DNA of 64,000 nucleotides from Paracoccus alkenifer (GCF_900108405.1 NZ_FNXG01000002.1:62001-126000); one strand, 5' to 3'; shown: positions 45,826 to 56,098, counted from the first letter of the stretch. A program made the numbers and translations. The notes: generated by a model not told the origin, from the sequence alone.

Positions 45826-46566
45826 ATGGCCGCCGAAGCCGTGATGGCCTGCGCGCCGCTGGCCGGGGGGACCGTGGCGCGCGCGCGCCATGTCGCCATC
45901 ATCATGGACGGCAACGGCCGCTGGGCGACCGAACGTGGCTGGCCGCGGCTGGTGGGACATCGCCGCGGGGCGCAAAGGGTCAAGGAAATCGTTCGCGCCG
46001 CCCCCGATCTGGGGGTGGATTGGCTGACGCTTTATGCGTTCTCGACCGAGAACTGGAAGCGCTCTACCGAAGAAGTCCTTGGACTCATGGCGATTTTCGC
46101 CCGCTACATCCGCCGAGAGGCCGCCGCGATGTCCGCCGAGGGCGTGCGTCTGCGCTTTATCGGCGAACGGGCAAGACTTGACGACAAGCTGCAATCGCTG
46201 ATGTCGGGGATCGAGGCGCGGACCGCATCGAACACGCGGCTGAACCTGACCGTGGCGATCAATTACGGCGGCCGCGACGAACTCGCCCGTGCCGCCGCAC
46301 GTCTTGCAGCCCGCATCGCCAGCGGCGAGATTGCCCGACCGACCGAGGCGGATCTGGCCGCCTGTCTGGACACCGCCGGCCACCCCGACCCCGATCTGGT
46401 GATCCGCACCTCGGGCGAGACGCGGATTTCGAACTTTCTGCCGTTTCAGGCGGCCTATTCGGAATATGAATTCACCCCGGTGCTGTGGCCCGATTTCTCG
46501 CCCGCGCATCTGGCCGAGATCCTCGAACGGACCAGTCAGCGCCAGCGCCGCTTTGGCGCGGCATGA
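45826..46566 (+). CDS. uppS: Di-trans,poly-cis-decaprenylcistransferase (undecaprenyl diphosphate synthase)
   Basis: The 246-residue cis-prenyltransferase has HVAIIMDGNGRWATERGWPRLVGHRRGA (catalytic Asp in DGNGRW), LTLYAFSTENWKR and the C-terminal PDPDLVIRTSGETRISNFLPFQAAYSEYEF. It makes the C55 lipid carrier for peptidoglycan and LPS. The order uppS-cdsA is the usual one, and the cdsA start overlaps its stop by 4 bases. Confidence 0.96.
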   Translation: MAAEAVMACAPLAGGTVARARHVAIIMDGNGRWATERGWPRLVGHRRGAQRVKEIVRAAPDLGVDWLTLYAFSTENWKRSTEEVLGLMAIFARYIRREAAAMSAEGVRLRFIGERARLDDKLQSLMSGIEARTASNTRLNLTVAINYGGRDELARAAARLAARIASGEIARPTEADLAACLDTAGHPDPDLVIRTSGETRISNFLPFQAAYSEYEFTPVLWPDFSPAHLAEILERTSQRQRRFGAA

Positions 46567-47366
46567 GCGTGCCGGCGGCGCAAGGGCGCTGGGGCGACCT
46601 GGTGGCAAGGGTGCTTTCGGGCGTGGTGATCCTGCTTGCGGGGGCGGCGCTGCTGCTGTTGCCGTTGCCGCTGGCCAAAATCGGCATCGCGGCGGTGGTC
46701 GGCGGGCTGATCTGGGAACTGACCCGGCTTGCCGTCCCCGCACCCGCGCCGCGGCTGGTCGCCGGTATCGCGCTGGCAGCCGCCGCGGCGATGGCGGCGG
46801 CGCTGTATCTGGGGTCGCCCGCTGCGCTGCTGCTGCTGGTGCCGCTGGCCGCCGGGACGGCCGCCGCCCGCCCCGGGCTGCGCGGACCCTATGCCGGCAT
46901 GGCTCTTGCGATGATGCTGGCGGCGTTCGGCGTCATGTGGCTGCGCGCGATGGAGGGGCTGCCGGCGACGCTGTGGGTGGTTGCGATCGTGGTGCTGTCG
47001 GACGTGCTGGGGTATTTCGTCGGCCGCATCGTCGGCGGCCCCAAGTTCTGGCCCGCCATCAGCCCGAAAAAAACCTGGAGCGGCACCGCCGCCGGCTGGA
47101 TAGGCGCCGCCGCGCTGGGGTTGGCTCTTGTGATCACAGGCACCGCCCCCGCCAGCGTCATCGTGATCGGCCCGATTCTGGCCTTTGCCGGGCAGATGGG
47201 CGACATTGCCGAAAGCTGGATCAAGCGGCGGGTGGGCGTCAAGGACAGCTCGCAGCTGATCCCCGGCCACGGGGGGCTGATGGACCGTTTCGACGCCATG
47301 ACCGGATCGCTGGGGCTGGCGACGCTGTTGTCGCTGGCGGGACTGCTGCCGGCAATCGGGGGCTGA
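46563..47366 (+). CDS. cdsA: Phosphatidate cytidylyltransferase
   Basis: The 267-residue membrane enzyme makes CDP-diacylglycerol. It has about seven to eight helices and the CdsA signature at the C-terminal side: GGPKFWPAISPKKTWSGTAAGW and VGVKDSSQLIPGHGGLMDRFDAM. The start at 46563 overlaps uppS (ATGA). dxr begins immediately after the stop. Confidence 0.94.
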   Translation: MSVPAAQGRWGDLVARVLSGVVILLAGAALLLLPLPLAKIGIAAVVGGLIWELTRLAVPAPAPRLVAGIALAAAAAMAAALYLGSPAALLLLVPLAAGTAAARPGLRGPYAGMALAMMLAAFGVMWLRAMEGLPATLWVVAIVVLSDVLGYFVGRIVGGPKFWPAISPKKTWSGTAAGWIGAAALGLALVITGTAPASVIVIGPILAFAGQMGDIAESWIKRRVGVKDSSQLIPGHGGLMDRFDAMTGSLGLATLLSLAGLLPAIGG

Positions 47367-48539
47367 ATGCGCAGCGTCTCGATCTTTGGTGCGACCGGCT
47401 CGATCGGGGAAAGCGCCTTTGACCTGCTGATCCGCTCGGGCGGGGCCGAGGCGTGGCGCACGGTGGCGCTGACCGGAGGGCGCAACGTCGCGCGGCTGGC
47501 CGAGATGGCGCGGGCGCTGCGGGCTGAAATCGCCGTGATCGCCGATGAAACCTTGCTGCCGGACCTGCGCGCGGCGCTGGCGGGCAGCGGCGTTCAGGCC
47601 GCGGCCGGCGCGCAGGCAGTTGCCGAGGCTGCCGACCGCCCCGCCGACTGGTCGCTGTCGGCCATTGTCGGTGCCGCGGGGCTGGCGCCCGGGCTGCGGG
47701 TGGTGGAGCGCGGCGGCACGCTGGCGCTGGCCAACAAGGAAAGTCTGGTCACCGCCGGGCGGCTGCTGATGGGGCACGCGGCGCGGACCGGCGCCACCAT
47801 CCTGCCGGTTGATTCTGAACATTCCGCGGTATTTCAGTGTCTTGATAGTGAAAACCTCGATCGGGTCGAGCTGGTAACGCTGACGGCCTCGGGCGGGGCC
47901 TTCCGCGACTGGCCGCTGGAACGGCTGGCGGCGGCGACGGTGGCCGAGGCCTCGACCCACCCCAACTGGGCAATGGGGCAGCGGATCACCATCGACAGCG
48001 CCAGTATGTTCAACAAGGCGCTGGAAGTTATCGAGGCGCATGAATTCTTCGGCCTGCCCAGCGAGCGGATCGCGGTGCTGGTCCACCCGGAATCCATCGT
48101 GCACGCGCTGGTGTCCTATGCCGACGGCGGCACGCTGGCGCATCTGGGCCCGCCCGATATGCGCCACGCCATCGGCCACGCGCTGCATTGGCCCCGCCGG
48201 GAAAAACTGCCGCTGCCGCCGCTGGATCTGGCGCGGCAGGGCAGCCTGACATTCCGCGAGCCCTGCGCCGCGCGCTGGCCGGCGCTGTCGCTGGCGCGGC
48301 AGGTGATCGCGCAGGGCGGCGCTGCGGGGGCGGTGCTGAATGCGGCCAAGGAACAGGCGCTGGACGATTTCATCGCCGGGCGCATCCGCTTTACCGACAT
48401 GGCCGGCGCGGTCGCCCATGCGCTGGACCGCGCCGCGGGGCAGGCGGGGTTCGGCCGCAGCCCGGGCAGCCTGGCCGAGGTGCTGGCCTGGGACGAGACC
48501 GCGCGCCGCGACGCCGCGGGCTGGCGGGCTGCGGCATGA
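47367..48539 (+). CDS. dxr: 1-deoxy-D-xylulose 5-phosphate reductoisomerase
   Basis: The 390-residue enzyme has an NADPH-binding start, VSIFGATGSIGESAFDLL, then LANKESLVTAGRLLM, LPVDSEHSAVFQCL (metal-binding Asp/Glu), LTASGGAFRDWPLERL and HPNWAMGQRITIDSASMFNKALEVIEAHEFFGL. It performs the second step of the MEP isoprenoid pathway and is the fosmidomycin target. It supplies precursors for UppS encoded two genes earlier. Confidence 0.97.
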   Translation: MRSVSIFGATGSIGESAFDLLIRSGGAEAWRTVALTGGRNVARLAEMARALRAEIAVIADETLLPDLRAALAGSGVQAAAGAQAVAEAADRPADWSLSAIVGAAGLAPGLRVVERGGTLALANKESLVTAGRLLMGHAARTGATILPVDSEHSAVFQCLDSENLDRVELVTLTASGGAFRDWPLERLAAATVAEASTHPNWAMGQRITIDSASMFNKALEVIEAHEFFGLPSERIAVLVHPESIVHALVSYADGGTLAHLGPPDMRHAIGHALHWPRREKLPLPPLDLARQGSLTFREPCAARWPALSLARQVIAQGGAAGAVLNAAKEQALDDFIAGRIRFTDMAGAVAHALDRAAGQAGFGRSPGSLAEVLAWDETARRDAAGWRAAA

Positions 48540-49870
48540 TCGAGGCTGTGATCACACAGACCGGCGGGCTCGCCTGGACGGTCGTCGCCTTTGTCGTGGC
48601 GCTGTCGATTATCGTCGGCGTCCATGAATACGGCCATTATATCGTCGGCCGCTGGTGCGGAATCCGGGCCGAGGTGTTTTCGCTGGGGTTCGGCCCCCGA
48701 TTGGTCGCCTGGCGCGACCGGCGCGGCACGGTCTGGCAGATCGCGGCGATTCCGCTGGGCGGCTATGTCCGGTTTCTGGGCGACGCCGATGTTGCCAGCG
48801 CGACGCGCGACGGAACCGTGGACCCGGCGCTTGCTCGGCAGACGCTGGGGGGCGCGCCGCTATGGGCGCGCTTCGCCACAGTGGCGGCGGGGCCGGTGTT
48901 CAACTTTATCCTTGCTGCGCTGGTATTTGCGGGTGTGATCACATGGCAGGGGCTGGCGACCGAGCGGGTCGAGGTCGGCGAGATCCTGCAAGCCCCGCCC
49001 GGCGTCGTGAACCAGCTGCAACCGGGGGATCGGATCCTCGCCATCGCCGGCCACCCCGTTTCCGACTGGCCGGCGCTGTTCCGGCTGCCCGAAACGCTGC
49101 CCGCTGCGGCCAGCCACGACTGGACCGTGCTCCGGGGCGGCACGGAAATCACCGTGACCGCCCCCGACCCGGCGCCGCCCCGGGTTTCGGGGGTGTCGCC
49201 GCGCAGCGCGGCCTCGGCCGCGGATCTGCGCCCCGGCGACGTGGTGCTGGCGGTCGAGGGCCGCCCCATCGCCCGCTTTACCGAGCTGCGCCCCCTGGTC
49301 GAGGCCGCGGCGGGCCGCCCCGTCGCCCTGCGCGTCTGGCGCCCGGGCGTGGGCGAGGCCGATTTCGTCCTGATCCCGCGCGAACAGGATCTGCCAACCG
49401 CTGGCGGCGGCTTTGAAAAACGCTGGCTGATCGGGGTCACCGGCGGCGAGGGGTATTTCCGCCCCTCTACCCGCACCCCCGGCCCGGTCGAGGCGCTGGC
49501 CATCGGGGCCCGCCAGACCCGCGACGTGGTCTGGGGCTCTCTGACCGGCATCGTCGCCATGGTTACCGGGCAGATCGGGCGCTGCAACCTGTCGGGCGCG
49601 ATCTCGATCGCCGAGGTCGCGGGGGACGCCGCCAGCGCGGGGGCGGGAAATTTCTTCTGGCTGGTGGCGCTGCTTTCGGCGGGGATCGGGTTCCTGAACC
49701 TGCTGCCGATCCCGGTGCTGGATGGCGGCCATCTGCTGTTCTACACATGGGAGGCCGTGGCCCGCCGCCCCCCGTCCGAGCGCGCGATGGACATCCTGAC
49801 CCGCATCGGAATGGCGCTGGTGCTGACGCTGATGATCTTTGGCCTGACCAACGATATTGTCTGCCGCTGA
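48536..49870 (+). CDS. rseP: Site-2 intramembrane metalloprotease RseP
   Basis: The 444-residue S2P protease has zinc motif HEYGH (His30-Glu31-His34) in the first helix, a PDZ region (VSPRSAASAADLRPGDVVLAVEGRPI) and the second metal site NLLPIPVLDGGHLLF near residue 400. It cleaves anti-sigma factors within the membrane. It overlaps dxr by 4 bases and precedes bamA, matching the envelope-stress gene order. Confidence 0.95.
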   Translation: MIEAVITQTGGLAWTVVAFVVALSIIVGVHEYGHYIVGRWCGIRAEVFSLGFGPRLVAWRDRRGTVWQIAAIPLGGYVRFLGDADVASATRDGTVDPALARQTLGGAPLWARFATVAAGPVFNFILAALVFAGVITWQGLATERVEVGEILQAPPGVVNQLQPGDRILAIAGHPVSDWPALFRLPETLPAAASHDWTVLRGGTEITVTAPDPAPPRVSGVSPRSAASAADLRPGDVVLAVEGRPIARFTELRPLVEAAAGRPVALRVWRPGVGEADFVLIPREQDLPTAGGGFEKRWLIGVTGGEGYFRPSTRTPGPVEALAIGARQTRDVVWGSLTGIVAMVTGQIGRCNLSGAISIAEVAGDAASAGAGNFFWLVALLSAGIGFLNLLPIPVLDGGHLLFYTWEAVARRPPSERAMDILTRIGMALVLTLMIFGLTNDIVCR

Positions 49871-50008
49871 GGAATCGGCGGGTTTTGCGGCCCGTTTGCG
49901 CCGCTTTTTGCCCGGATTGCTTTGACAGCTCCCCCCCGGCGGGGTTAATCCTTGCGGCAAATGGCGGTCCGGAAAACCGGCGCCGGGCGCTGACGCGAGG
50001 GGCAGGCG

Positions 50009-52378
50009 ATGACGGATCGGATCAGGGGCGGGGCTTTGGCCCGTGCGCGGGCGGCGGGGACCATCCCGGCCGTGGTGCTGGCGGCGGTGATCGGCGCCTT
50101 GGGCCCGGCGCATGCGGCGGTCTATGACCAGGTGCGGCTTGAGGGTGCGCAGTCGGTCGATGCGGAAACCGCGCTGTCGCTGGCCAATCTGCGCCGCGGC
50201 GCAGATCTGTCGCTGGGGGATCTGAACGACGCCCAGCAGCGATTGCAGCAATCGGGGCTGTTCGAGGCGGTGGAAATCGTCCCGCAGGGCCGCACGCTGG
50301 TCATCAAGGTCAGCGAATACCCGATGATCAACATCGTCAATTTCGAGGGCAACCGCCGCATCAAGGACGACCAGCTGGCCGAGGTGGTGCAGTCGCGTTC
50401 GCGCCGGGTGTTCTCGCCCAGCACGGCGGAACAGGACGCGCAGGCCATCGCCGCCGCCTATGCCTCGCAGGGGCGCTATGCCGCGCGCGTCGATCCGCGG
50501 GTGATCCGCCGCTCGGGCAACCGCGTCGATCTGGTGTTCGAGATCCGCGAGGGCAAGGTCACCGAGATCGAGCGGATCGGCTTCACCGGCAACCGGGCCT
50601 TTTCGGACCGCAAGCTGCGCGACGTGCTGTCGACCAAACAGGCCGGGCTGCTGCGCGCATTCGTCCGCCGCGACACATTCGCGCCCGAACGGATGCAGCT
50701 GGATGAAAAGCTGCTGACTGATTTCTATCGCTCGCGCGGCTATGCCGATTTCCGCGTGCAGGCCGTCGCCCCCGAGGTCGCGCGCGAACGCGACGCGTTC
50801 TTCGTCACCTACAACATCTACGAAGGCCCGCGTTACAGCTTTGGCAATGTCGCGGTCGTCAGCGAGATTGCGGGTCTGGATGTCGCCCCCTATCAGGCGC
50901 AGAACAAGGTGCGCCGCGGGCAGGTCTACAGCCCCTCGGCCGTGGAAAACACCATCCAGCGGATGGAGACGCTGGCCCTGCAACAGGGGCTGAATTTCGT
51001 CAGCGTCGAGCCGCGGGTGACCCGCAACATGCGCAACCAGACGCTGGACCTGACGCTGGCGCTGGTGCGCGGCCCGCGCATCTTTGTCGAGCGCATCGAC
51101 ATCGAGGGCAACACCACCACCCTGGACGAGGTTATCCGCCGCCAGTTCCGCACCGTCGAGGGCGACCCCTTCAACCCGCGCGAGATCCGGGCCTCGGCCG
51201 AGCGCATCCGGGCGCTGGGGTATTTCAGCGACGCGCAGGTGGAAACACGCGCCGGGTCCACGCCCCAGCAGGTCATTGTCGATGTGAACGTCGAGGAACA
51301 GCCCACCGGCACGCTGAGCTTTGGTGCCAGCTACGGCGCGGATGCGGGCGTCGGCTTCAACGCCTCGCTGTCGGAAAACAACTTTCTGGGCCGCGGCCAG
51401 ACCGTGCAGCTGGGGTTCTCGACGGTCAGCGGCTCGCGCAGCTTTGATTTCAACTTTGTCGAGCCGTATTTCCTGGGGCGCGACCTGCGGGCGCGGTTCT
51501 CGGCGTGGTATCGGACCTCGGATTACTACAATGCGCGCTACAACACCCGCAGCATCGGCCTGTCCTCGGGGATCGAATTTCCGGTCAGCGACAACGGCCG
51601 GCTGGAACTGCGCTATCGGATCAGCAAGGACAAGCTGTTCGACGTGACCGAGATTCCGGCTTGTAATGAAGAAAGTCCCGTGCCCGCAGACTGCGAATGG
51701 ATCGGCTCGTCCGATATCCTTGTGCAGGAAGTGGGCGAGCGGATCACCTCGGCGCTGGGCTACAGCTACGGCTATGACAGCCGCATCGTCGGGATCAATC
51801 CGCTGACCGCCTACAAGCTGCGCTTCGGTCAGGATTTCGCCGGGCTGGGCGGGGATGTGAAATCGGTCACGACCACGCTGCTGGCGGGGGTCGAAAGCCG
51901 CGCCTGGCGCGAGGAAATCACCCTGCGCGCCGAATTCGAGGCCGGCGCCCTGCACATGCTGGGCGACGAGGACAGCCGCATTACCGACCGCTTCCGCAGC
52001 ACCGGCCGCATCCGCGGGTTCGAGGCCAACGGCTTTGGCCCGCGCGACCTGAACGCGCCCTATCAGGACGCCCTGGGCGGCAATTATTTCTGGGCGCTGC
52101 GCACCGAGGCGCAATTCCCCATCGGCGTGCCCGAGGAATACGGCATCTCGGGCGGGTTGTTCGCCGATGCGGGGTCGATCTGGGGGCTGGACAACACCAT
52201 GGGCGGGACCGGCACCGACCCCGTTGACGACGGCATGAAGGTTCGCGCCGCCGTCGGGGCCTCGCTGTTCTGGACCACGCCCATCGGGCCGCTGCGCTTC
52301 AACTTTGCCAAGGCGGTCCGCAAAGAGGACTATGACAAGGACCAGAGCTTCGACCTGTCCATCACGACTCGGTTCTGA
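50009..52378 (+). CDS. bamA: Outer-membrane protein assembly factor BamA
   Basis: The 789-residue protein has a signal peptide (about 1-38), five POTRA domains (about 40-430) and a C-terminal 16-stranded barrel ending in an aromatic residue (SITTRF, the usual outer-membrane targeting end). VEEQPTGTLSFGASYGADAG begins the barrel. The loop-6 motif VRGF is present as IRGFEANGFGPRD. It inserts beta-barrel proteins. An 11-base GAGGGGCAGGCG-type site precedes the ATG. Confidence 0.96.
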   Translation: MTDRIRGGALARARAAGTIPAVVLAAVIGALGPAHAAVYDQVRLEGAQSVDAETALSLANLRRGADLSLGDLNDAQQRLQQSGLFEAVEIVPQGRTLVIKVSEYPMINIVNFEGNRRIKDDQLAEVVQSRSRRVFSPSTAEQDAQAIAAAYASQGRYAARVDPRVIRRSGNRVDLVFEIREGKVTEIERIGFTGNRAFSDRKLRDVLSTKQAGLLRAFVRRDTFAPERMQLDEKLLTDFYRSRGYADFRVQAVAPEVARERDAFFVTYNIYEGPRYSFGNVAVVSEIAGLDVAPYQAQNKVRRGQVYSPSAVENTIQRMETLALQQGLNFVSVEPRVTRNMRNQTLDLTLALVRGPRIFVERIDIEGNTTTLDEVIRRQFRTVEGDPFNPREIRASAERIRALGYFSDAQVETRAGSTPQQVIVDVNVEEQPTGTLSFGASYGADAGVGFNASLSENNFLGRGQTVQLGFSTVSGSRSFDFNFVEPYFLGRDLRARFSAWYRTSDYYNARYNTRSIGLSSGIEFPVSDNGRLELRYRISKDKLFDVTEIPACNEESPVPADCEWIGSSDILVQEVGERITSALGYSYGYDSRIVGINPLTAYKLRFGQDFAGLGGDVKSVTTTLLAGVESRAWREEITLRAEFEAGALHMLGDEDSRITDRFRSTGRIRGFEANGFGPRDLNAPYQDALGGNYFWALRTEAQFPIGVPEEYGISGGLFADAGSIWGLDNTMGGTGTDPVDDGMKVRAAVGASLFWTTPIGPLRFNFAKAVRKEDYDKDQSFDLSITTRF

Positions 52379-53301
52379 TGCGCGGGCGGGCGGGGCTGTG
52401 CCGGTTATGGGTGCCGGCTGTCGTCGCGCTGCTGGTCGCGGGCGCACCCTTGGGGGCGCAGGAACCCGGCAGCGCGCGGCCGGTCCCGCGCACGGGTGAC
52501 GCGCCGGCCGCCCAGCCCGTGCAGGGTGCGCCGGGGCTGAACGATGCGGCCAGCGATCTGGCCGGGCCGGCGGCGGCTTTGCCCGCCACCGATGCCCCGG
52601 ATGCCGCGCCGCAGCCCGACGCGCGGCTGCGGCTGGCGCCTTTGGCCGGCGGACCGGGCGCCGATTCGCTGGCCATGGCCGTGGTCACGGTCGATCAAGA
52701 GGCGCTTTACCGGCAGTCGCGCTGGGGAATGCGCGCGCAGGCCGAGCTTGCCGCGCAGTCGCGCCAGGTCGCCGCCGACAACGACCGCGCCTTTGCCGAT
52801 CTGGTCGCCGACGAGGATGCGCTGACCGCCGCCCGCGCCCGGCTGTCCCCGGCCGAATTCCGCATCCGCGCGGCCGAGTTCGACGAGCGGGTGATGGCCA
52901 TCCGCCGCGAACGCGACGAGGCGCGCGAGGCGCTGTCCGACACCGCCGAACGCGACCGCGCCATCTTCTTTCAGGCGGCGGCGCCGGTGCTGGGGCGGGT
53001 GATGGTGGCGCGTGGCGGGCTGGTGATGCTGGATCAGCGCATGGTGCTGATCGCGGATGAACGCATCGACGTCACCGCCGATTCCATCGCCGCGCTGAAC
53101 GCCGAGCTGGGCGACGGCCGCGAGATCATCGCCGCCGCGCTCAAGGCGCAGGCCGAACAGGAACGCGCCCGGCCGCAGGAGGCAGAGCCTCCGTCGTCTT
53201 CGGGGACCGACCTCGATACCGCCGAGGACGCGCCGCCCGCGGATCCGTCCGCGCCGGACGCCGCACCCGACCCTGACGCCGCCCAGGGCAGGGCCGACTG
53301 A
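52378..53301 (+). CDS. OmpH/Skp-like periplasmic chaperone with Pro/Ala-rich flanks
   Basis: The 307-residue protein has a signal peptide (about 1-27), a Pro/Ala-rich linker (28-95), an OmpH core (about 98-265: [20 protein letters not shown], long helices with [15 protein letters not shown]) and a Pro/Asp-rich tail. Skp holds unfolded outer-membrane proteins. The position right after bamA supports this. It is almost twice the usual Skp length because of the low-complexity flanks. It overlaps the bamA stop by one base. Confidence 0.82.
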   Translation: MRGRAGLCRLWVPAVVALLVAGAPLGAQEPGSARPVPRTGDAPAAQPVQGAPGLNDAASDLAGPAAALPATDAPDAAPQPDARLRLAPLAGGPGADSLAMAVVTVDQEALYRQSRWGMRAQAELAAQSRQVAADNDRAFADLVADEDALTAARARLSPAEFRIRAAEFDERVMAIRRERDEAREALSDTAERDRAIFFQAAAPVLGRVMVARGGLVMLDQRMVLIADERIDVTADSIAALNAELGDGREIIAAALKAQAEQERARPQEAEPPSSSGTDLDTAEDAPPADPSAPDAAPDPDAAQGRAD

Positions 53302-53302
53302 C

Positions 53303-53926
53303 ATGCGGGCCGTCGCGGGCGACACGCTGATCGCCCTGCCGGGGCAGCGGATCGGGCTGCTGGGCGGTTCGTTCGATCCGCCGCACGCCGGGCATCTGCA
53401 CATCACCGAAATGGCGCTGCGCCGGTTCCGGCTGGACCGGCTGTGGTGGCTGGTCAGCCCCGGCAACCCGTTGAAACCCCACGGCCCCGCCCCGCTGGCC
53501 GACCGCATCGCCTCGGCCCGCGCGCTGGTCCATGACCCCCGCATCCGCGTCACCGGGATCGAGGCGCAGCTGGGCACGCGCTGGACCGCCGACACCATCG
53601 CCGCGCTGCGGGCGCGCTGGCCCGGGGTGCGCTTTGTGTGGCTGATGGGGTCGGACAACCTGATCCAGTTCAGCCGCTGGGATCGCTGGCGCGGGATCGC
53701 AGCCCAGGTGCCGATCGGGGTGATCGCGCGCCCCGGCACCCGCACGCAGGCGCGCACTTCGCGGGCGGCGCGCATCATGTGGGGCGCGCGTCTGCCCGAA
53801 TCCCGCGCCGGGCTGCTTGCGGACGCGCCCGCGCCGGCCTGGGTGATGATCAACGGGCCGATGACCGCGCTGTCGTCCTCGGCGATCCGGGCCGCGCGGA
53901 ACCTCGCCCCCGGCAGCCGGGGCTGA
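53303..53926 (+). CDS. nadD: Nicotinate-nucleotide adenylyltransferase
   Basis: The 207-residue nucleotidyltransferase has [23 protein letters not shown] (HxGH), [17 protein letters not shown] and the C-terminal [12 protein letters not shown] (ISSTxIR-like). It makes deamido-NAD from nicotinate mononucleotide. Its place between skp and fabZ is notable because many Proteobacteria have lpxD there. It is separated from skp by one base, so it should be transcribed with the envelope genes. Confidence 0.92.
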   Translation: MRAVAGDTLIALPGQRIGLLGGSFDPPHAGHLHITEMALRRFRLDRLWWLVSPGNPLKPHGPAPLADRIASARALVHDPRIRVTGIEAQLGTRWTADTIAALRARWPGVRFVWLMGSDNLIQFSRWDRWRGIAAQVPIGVIARPGTRTQARTSRAARIMWGARLPESRAGLLADAPAPAWVMINGPMTALSSSAIRAARNLAPGSRG

Positions 53927-53990
53927 GCGGGCGTCGCTTGCCAAGGCTCCGGCGCATTTGATAGCACGTCCAAAACACCGGAGTGACAGC

Positions 53991-54476
53991 ATGTCCCAGC
54001 CAGAGCGCGCGCCCGCCCCCTACACCATCGCCGATCTGGCCCTGATCAAGCGCATCATTCCGCATCGTTATCCGTTCCTGATGATCGACCGGGTGCAGGA
54101 CATCGTGCCGTTCGAGGGCGGGGTGGGGATCAAATGCGTGACCTCGAACGAGCCGCATTTCCCGGGGCATTTTCCCGATCAGCCGGTGATGCCGGGCGTG
54201 CTGCTGGTCGAGGCGATGGCCCAGACCGCGGCCGTGGTGGTGGGGATCACCTGCAACTATATCGACGAAAAGCTGCTGACCTATTTCATGGGCGTGGACA
54301 ACTGCAAGTTCCGCCGCATGGTCCAGCCCGGCGACGTGGCCGAGCTGCATGTCAAGGTCAAGCGCCCCGGCGGCAAGATCTGGAAATTCACCGGCGAGGT
54401 GAAGGTGGACGGGCAGGTCTGCGCCAGCGCCGAATTCACCGCGATGATGGCCGTAAGCGACGCGACCGATGCCTGA
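53991..54476 (+). CDS. fabZ: 3-hydroxyacyl-ACP dehydratase FabZ
   Basis: The 161-residue hot-dog enzyme has [14 protein letters not shown], then [26 protein letters not shown] with catalytic His (GHFP) and Glu. It dehydrates 3-hydroxyacyl-ACP and competes with LpxA for the same substrate pool, which explains its linkage to lpxA. The ATG at 53991 has GGAG 8 bases upstream. lpxA overlaps its end by 8 bases. Confidence 0.96.
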   Translation: MSQPERAPAPYTIADLALIKRIIPHRYPFLMIDRVQDIVPFEGGVGIKCVTSNEPHFPGHFPDQPVMPGVLLVEAMAQTAAVVVGITCNYIDEKLLTYFMGVDNCKFRRMVQPGDVAELHVKVKRPGGKIWKFTGEVKVDGQVCASAEFTAMMAVSDATDA

Positions 54477-55257
54477 CACGCAGATTCACCCCTCGGCCAT
54501 CGTCGAGCCGGGGGCGGAACTGGGGCAGGGGGTCCGCATCGGGCCTTTCTGCCATGTCGGCCCGCAGGTGCGGCTGGGCGACGGCGTCGAGCTGAAATCC
54601 CATGTCGTCGTCGCCGGCGAGACCGAGATCGGCGCGGGCACCGCGATCTTTCCCTTTGCCTCGATCGGGCAGGCGCCGCAGGATCTGAAATTCAGCGGCG
54701 AGCGCACGCGGCTGATGATCGGCGCCCGCAACCGTATCCGCGAATATGTGACGATGAACCCCGGCACCGCCGGCGGCGGCGGGCTGACGCAGATCGGGGA
54801 TGACGGGCTGTTCATGTCCAGCAGCCATGTCGCGCATGACTGCCGGATCGGAAACGGGGTGATTCTGGTCAACAGCGTCGCCATCGCCGGGCATTGCGTG
54901 ATCGAGGACGAGGTGATCGTCGGCGGGCTGTCGGGCGTGCATCAGTTCGTCCGCATCGGCCGCGGCGCGATGATCGGGGCGCTGAGCATGGTCACCGCCG
55001 ATGTGCTGCCGCACGGTCTGGTGTCGGGTCCGCGCGGGCAGTTCGAGGGGCTGAACCTGGTCGGGCTCAAGCGCCGGGGCGCCAGCAGGGCCGAGATCGC
55101 GGACTTGCGCGGGTTGCTGGCGGCGCTGGCATCGGGATCGCTGCGCGAGACCGCGCAGCTGCGCGCCGGGGACGAGGTCACGGCGATGGAACGCGAGGTT
55201 CTGGATTTCATCCTCGGACCCAGCGACCGCAGCTTTCTGCGCCCGCAGCTGCGATGA
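54469..55257 (+). CDS. lpxA: UDP-N-acetylglucosamine acyltransferase
   Basis: The 262-residue left-handed beta-helix acyltransferase starts lipid A synthesis. Hexapeptide repeats run from about residue 5 to 190 ([21 protein letters not shown]). The catalytic His is in [14 protein letters not shown], and [22 protein letters not shown] is characteristic. Starts inside fabZ. Confidence 0.96.
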   Translation: MPDTQIHPSAIVEPGAELGQGVRIGPFCHVGPQVRLGDGVELKSHVVVAGETEIGAGTAIFPFASIGQAPQDLKFSGERTRLMIGARNRIREYVTMNPGTAGGGGLTQIGDDGLFMSSSHVAHDCRIGNGVILVNSVAIAGHCVIEDEVIVGGLSGVHQFVRIGRGAMIGALSMVTADVLPHGLVSGPRGQFEGLNLVGLKRRGASRAEIADLRGLLAALASGSLRETAQLRAGDEVTAMEREVLDFILGPSDRSFLRPQLR

Positions 55258-56072
55258 GCGGGGCGCCGAAAACCGCGGTTCTCGCCGGCGAGGGCGCGCT
55301 GCCCGGGCTGATCGTGCGCGCGCTGGGCGATGCAGGGACCGCGCCGCTGGTGCTGGCGCTTGAGGGGATGCCCGTCGCCGTTCCCGCCGAGGGTTTCCGG
55401 CTGGAACAACTGGTGCCGCTGCTCGACCGGCTGGTGGATCAGGGGTTCGCGCGGGTGGTGTTCGCCGGCGCGATCCGCCGCCCGCGGCTGGACCCGGAAC
55501 GGTTCGACGCGCGCACCGCCTCGCTGGTGCCGCGGATCCTGACCGCCATGCAGCACGGCGACGACGGCGCGCTGCGCGAGGTGATCGCGATCTTTGAGGA
55601 ATGGGGGCTTGAGGTCGTGGGCGTCGATGAGGTCTGCCCCGCACTGGTCCCTGACGAGGGCGTGCTTGCGGGCGAGCCTTTGACCGCCGACCGCGCCGAC
55701 GCTGCCCGCGCCGCTGCGATCCTGTCGGCCACCGGCGCGCTGGACATCGGGCAGGGCTGCGTGGTGGTGCAGGGGCTGTGCCTGGCCTTTGAAACCCTGC
55801 CGGGGACCGAGGCGATGCTGGATTTCGCTGCCCTGCACCAAGGGCTGCGCCCCCGCCCCGAGGGCGCACGCGGCGTGTTGTTCAAGGCGCCGAAGCCTGG
55901 GCAGGACCGCCGCATCGACCTGCCCGCCATCGGTCCCGACACGGTGGCGCAGGCCGCCCGCGCCGGGCTGGCCGGGATCGCATGGCAGGCCGGCGGCGTT
56001 CTGCTGCTGGACCGCGAGGCGACGATCGCCGCGGCCCAGTCGGCGGGGGTGTTTCTGTGGGCAAGGGCGTGA
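55254..56072 (+). CDS. lpxI: UDP-2,3-diacylglucosamine pyrophosphatase LpxI
   Basis: The 272-residue protein of the DUF1009 family contains RVVFAGAIRRPRLDPERFD, DGALREVIAIFEEWGLEVVG, DIGQGCVVVQGLCLAFETLPGTEAML and DLPAIGPDTV. In alphaproteobacteria LpxI replaces LpxH for cleaving UDP-2,3-diacyl-GlcN to lipid X. It overlaps the lpxA stop by 4 bases, and lpxB follows after a 49-base gap holding a dispersed repeat core. Confidence 0.92.
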   Translation: MSGAPKTAVLAGEGALPGLIVRALGDAGTAPLVLALEGMPVAVPAEGFRLEQLVPLLDRLVDQGFARVVFAGAIRRPRLDPERFDARTASLVPRILTAMQHGDDGALREVIAIFEEWGLEVVGVDEVCPALVPDEGVLAGEPLTADRADAARAAAILSATGALDIGQGCVVVQGLCLAFETLPGTEAMLDFAALHQGLRPRPEGARGVLFKAPKPGQDRRIDLPAIGPDTVAQAARAGLAGIAWQAGGVLLLDREATIAAAQSAGVFLWARA

Positions 56073-56074
56073 TT

Positions 56075-56098
56075 GGGTATTTGAACCAGAAAGAAGCA
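56075..56098. repeat. Dispersed intergenic repeat core, copy F (reverse)
   Basis: The reverse complement begins GCTTCTTTCTGG and ends AAATACCC, nearly identical to the core at 3266. It sits between lpxI and lpxB inside the operon, without the GC hairpin found at other copies. Confidence 0.6.

Noticed and set aside
48860-52447. Minus-strand open frame of 1195 codons opposite rseP and bamA
   Set aside because: It lies wholly antisense to bamA and rseP, which are firmly identified. Its composition (Asp, Gln, Arg, His, Ala) is typical of frames kept open by high G+C, and no family is recognisable.
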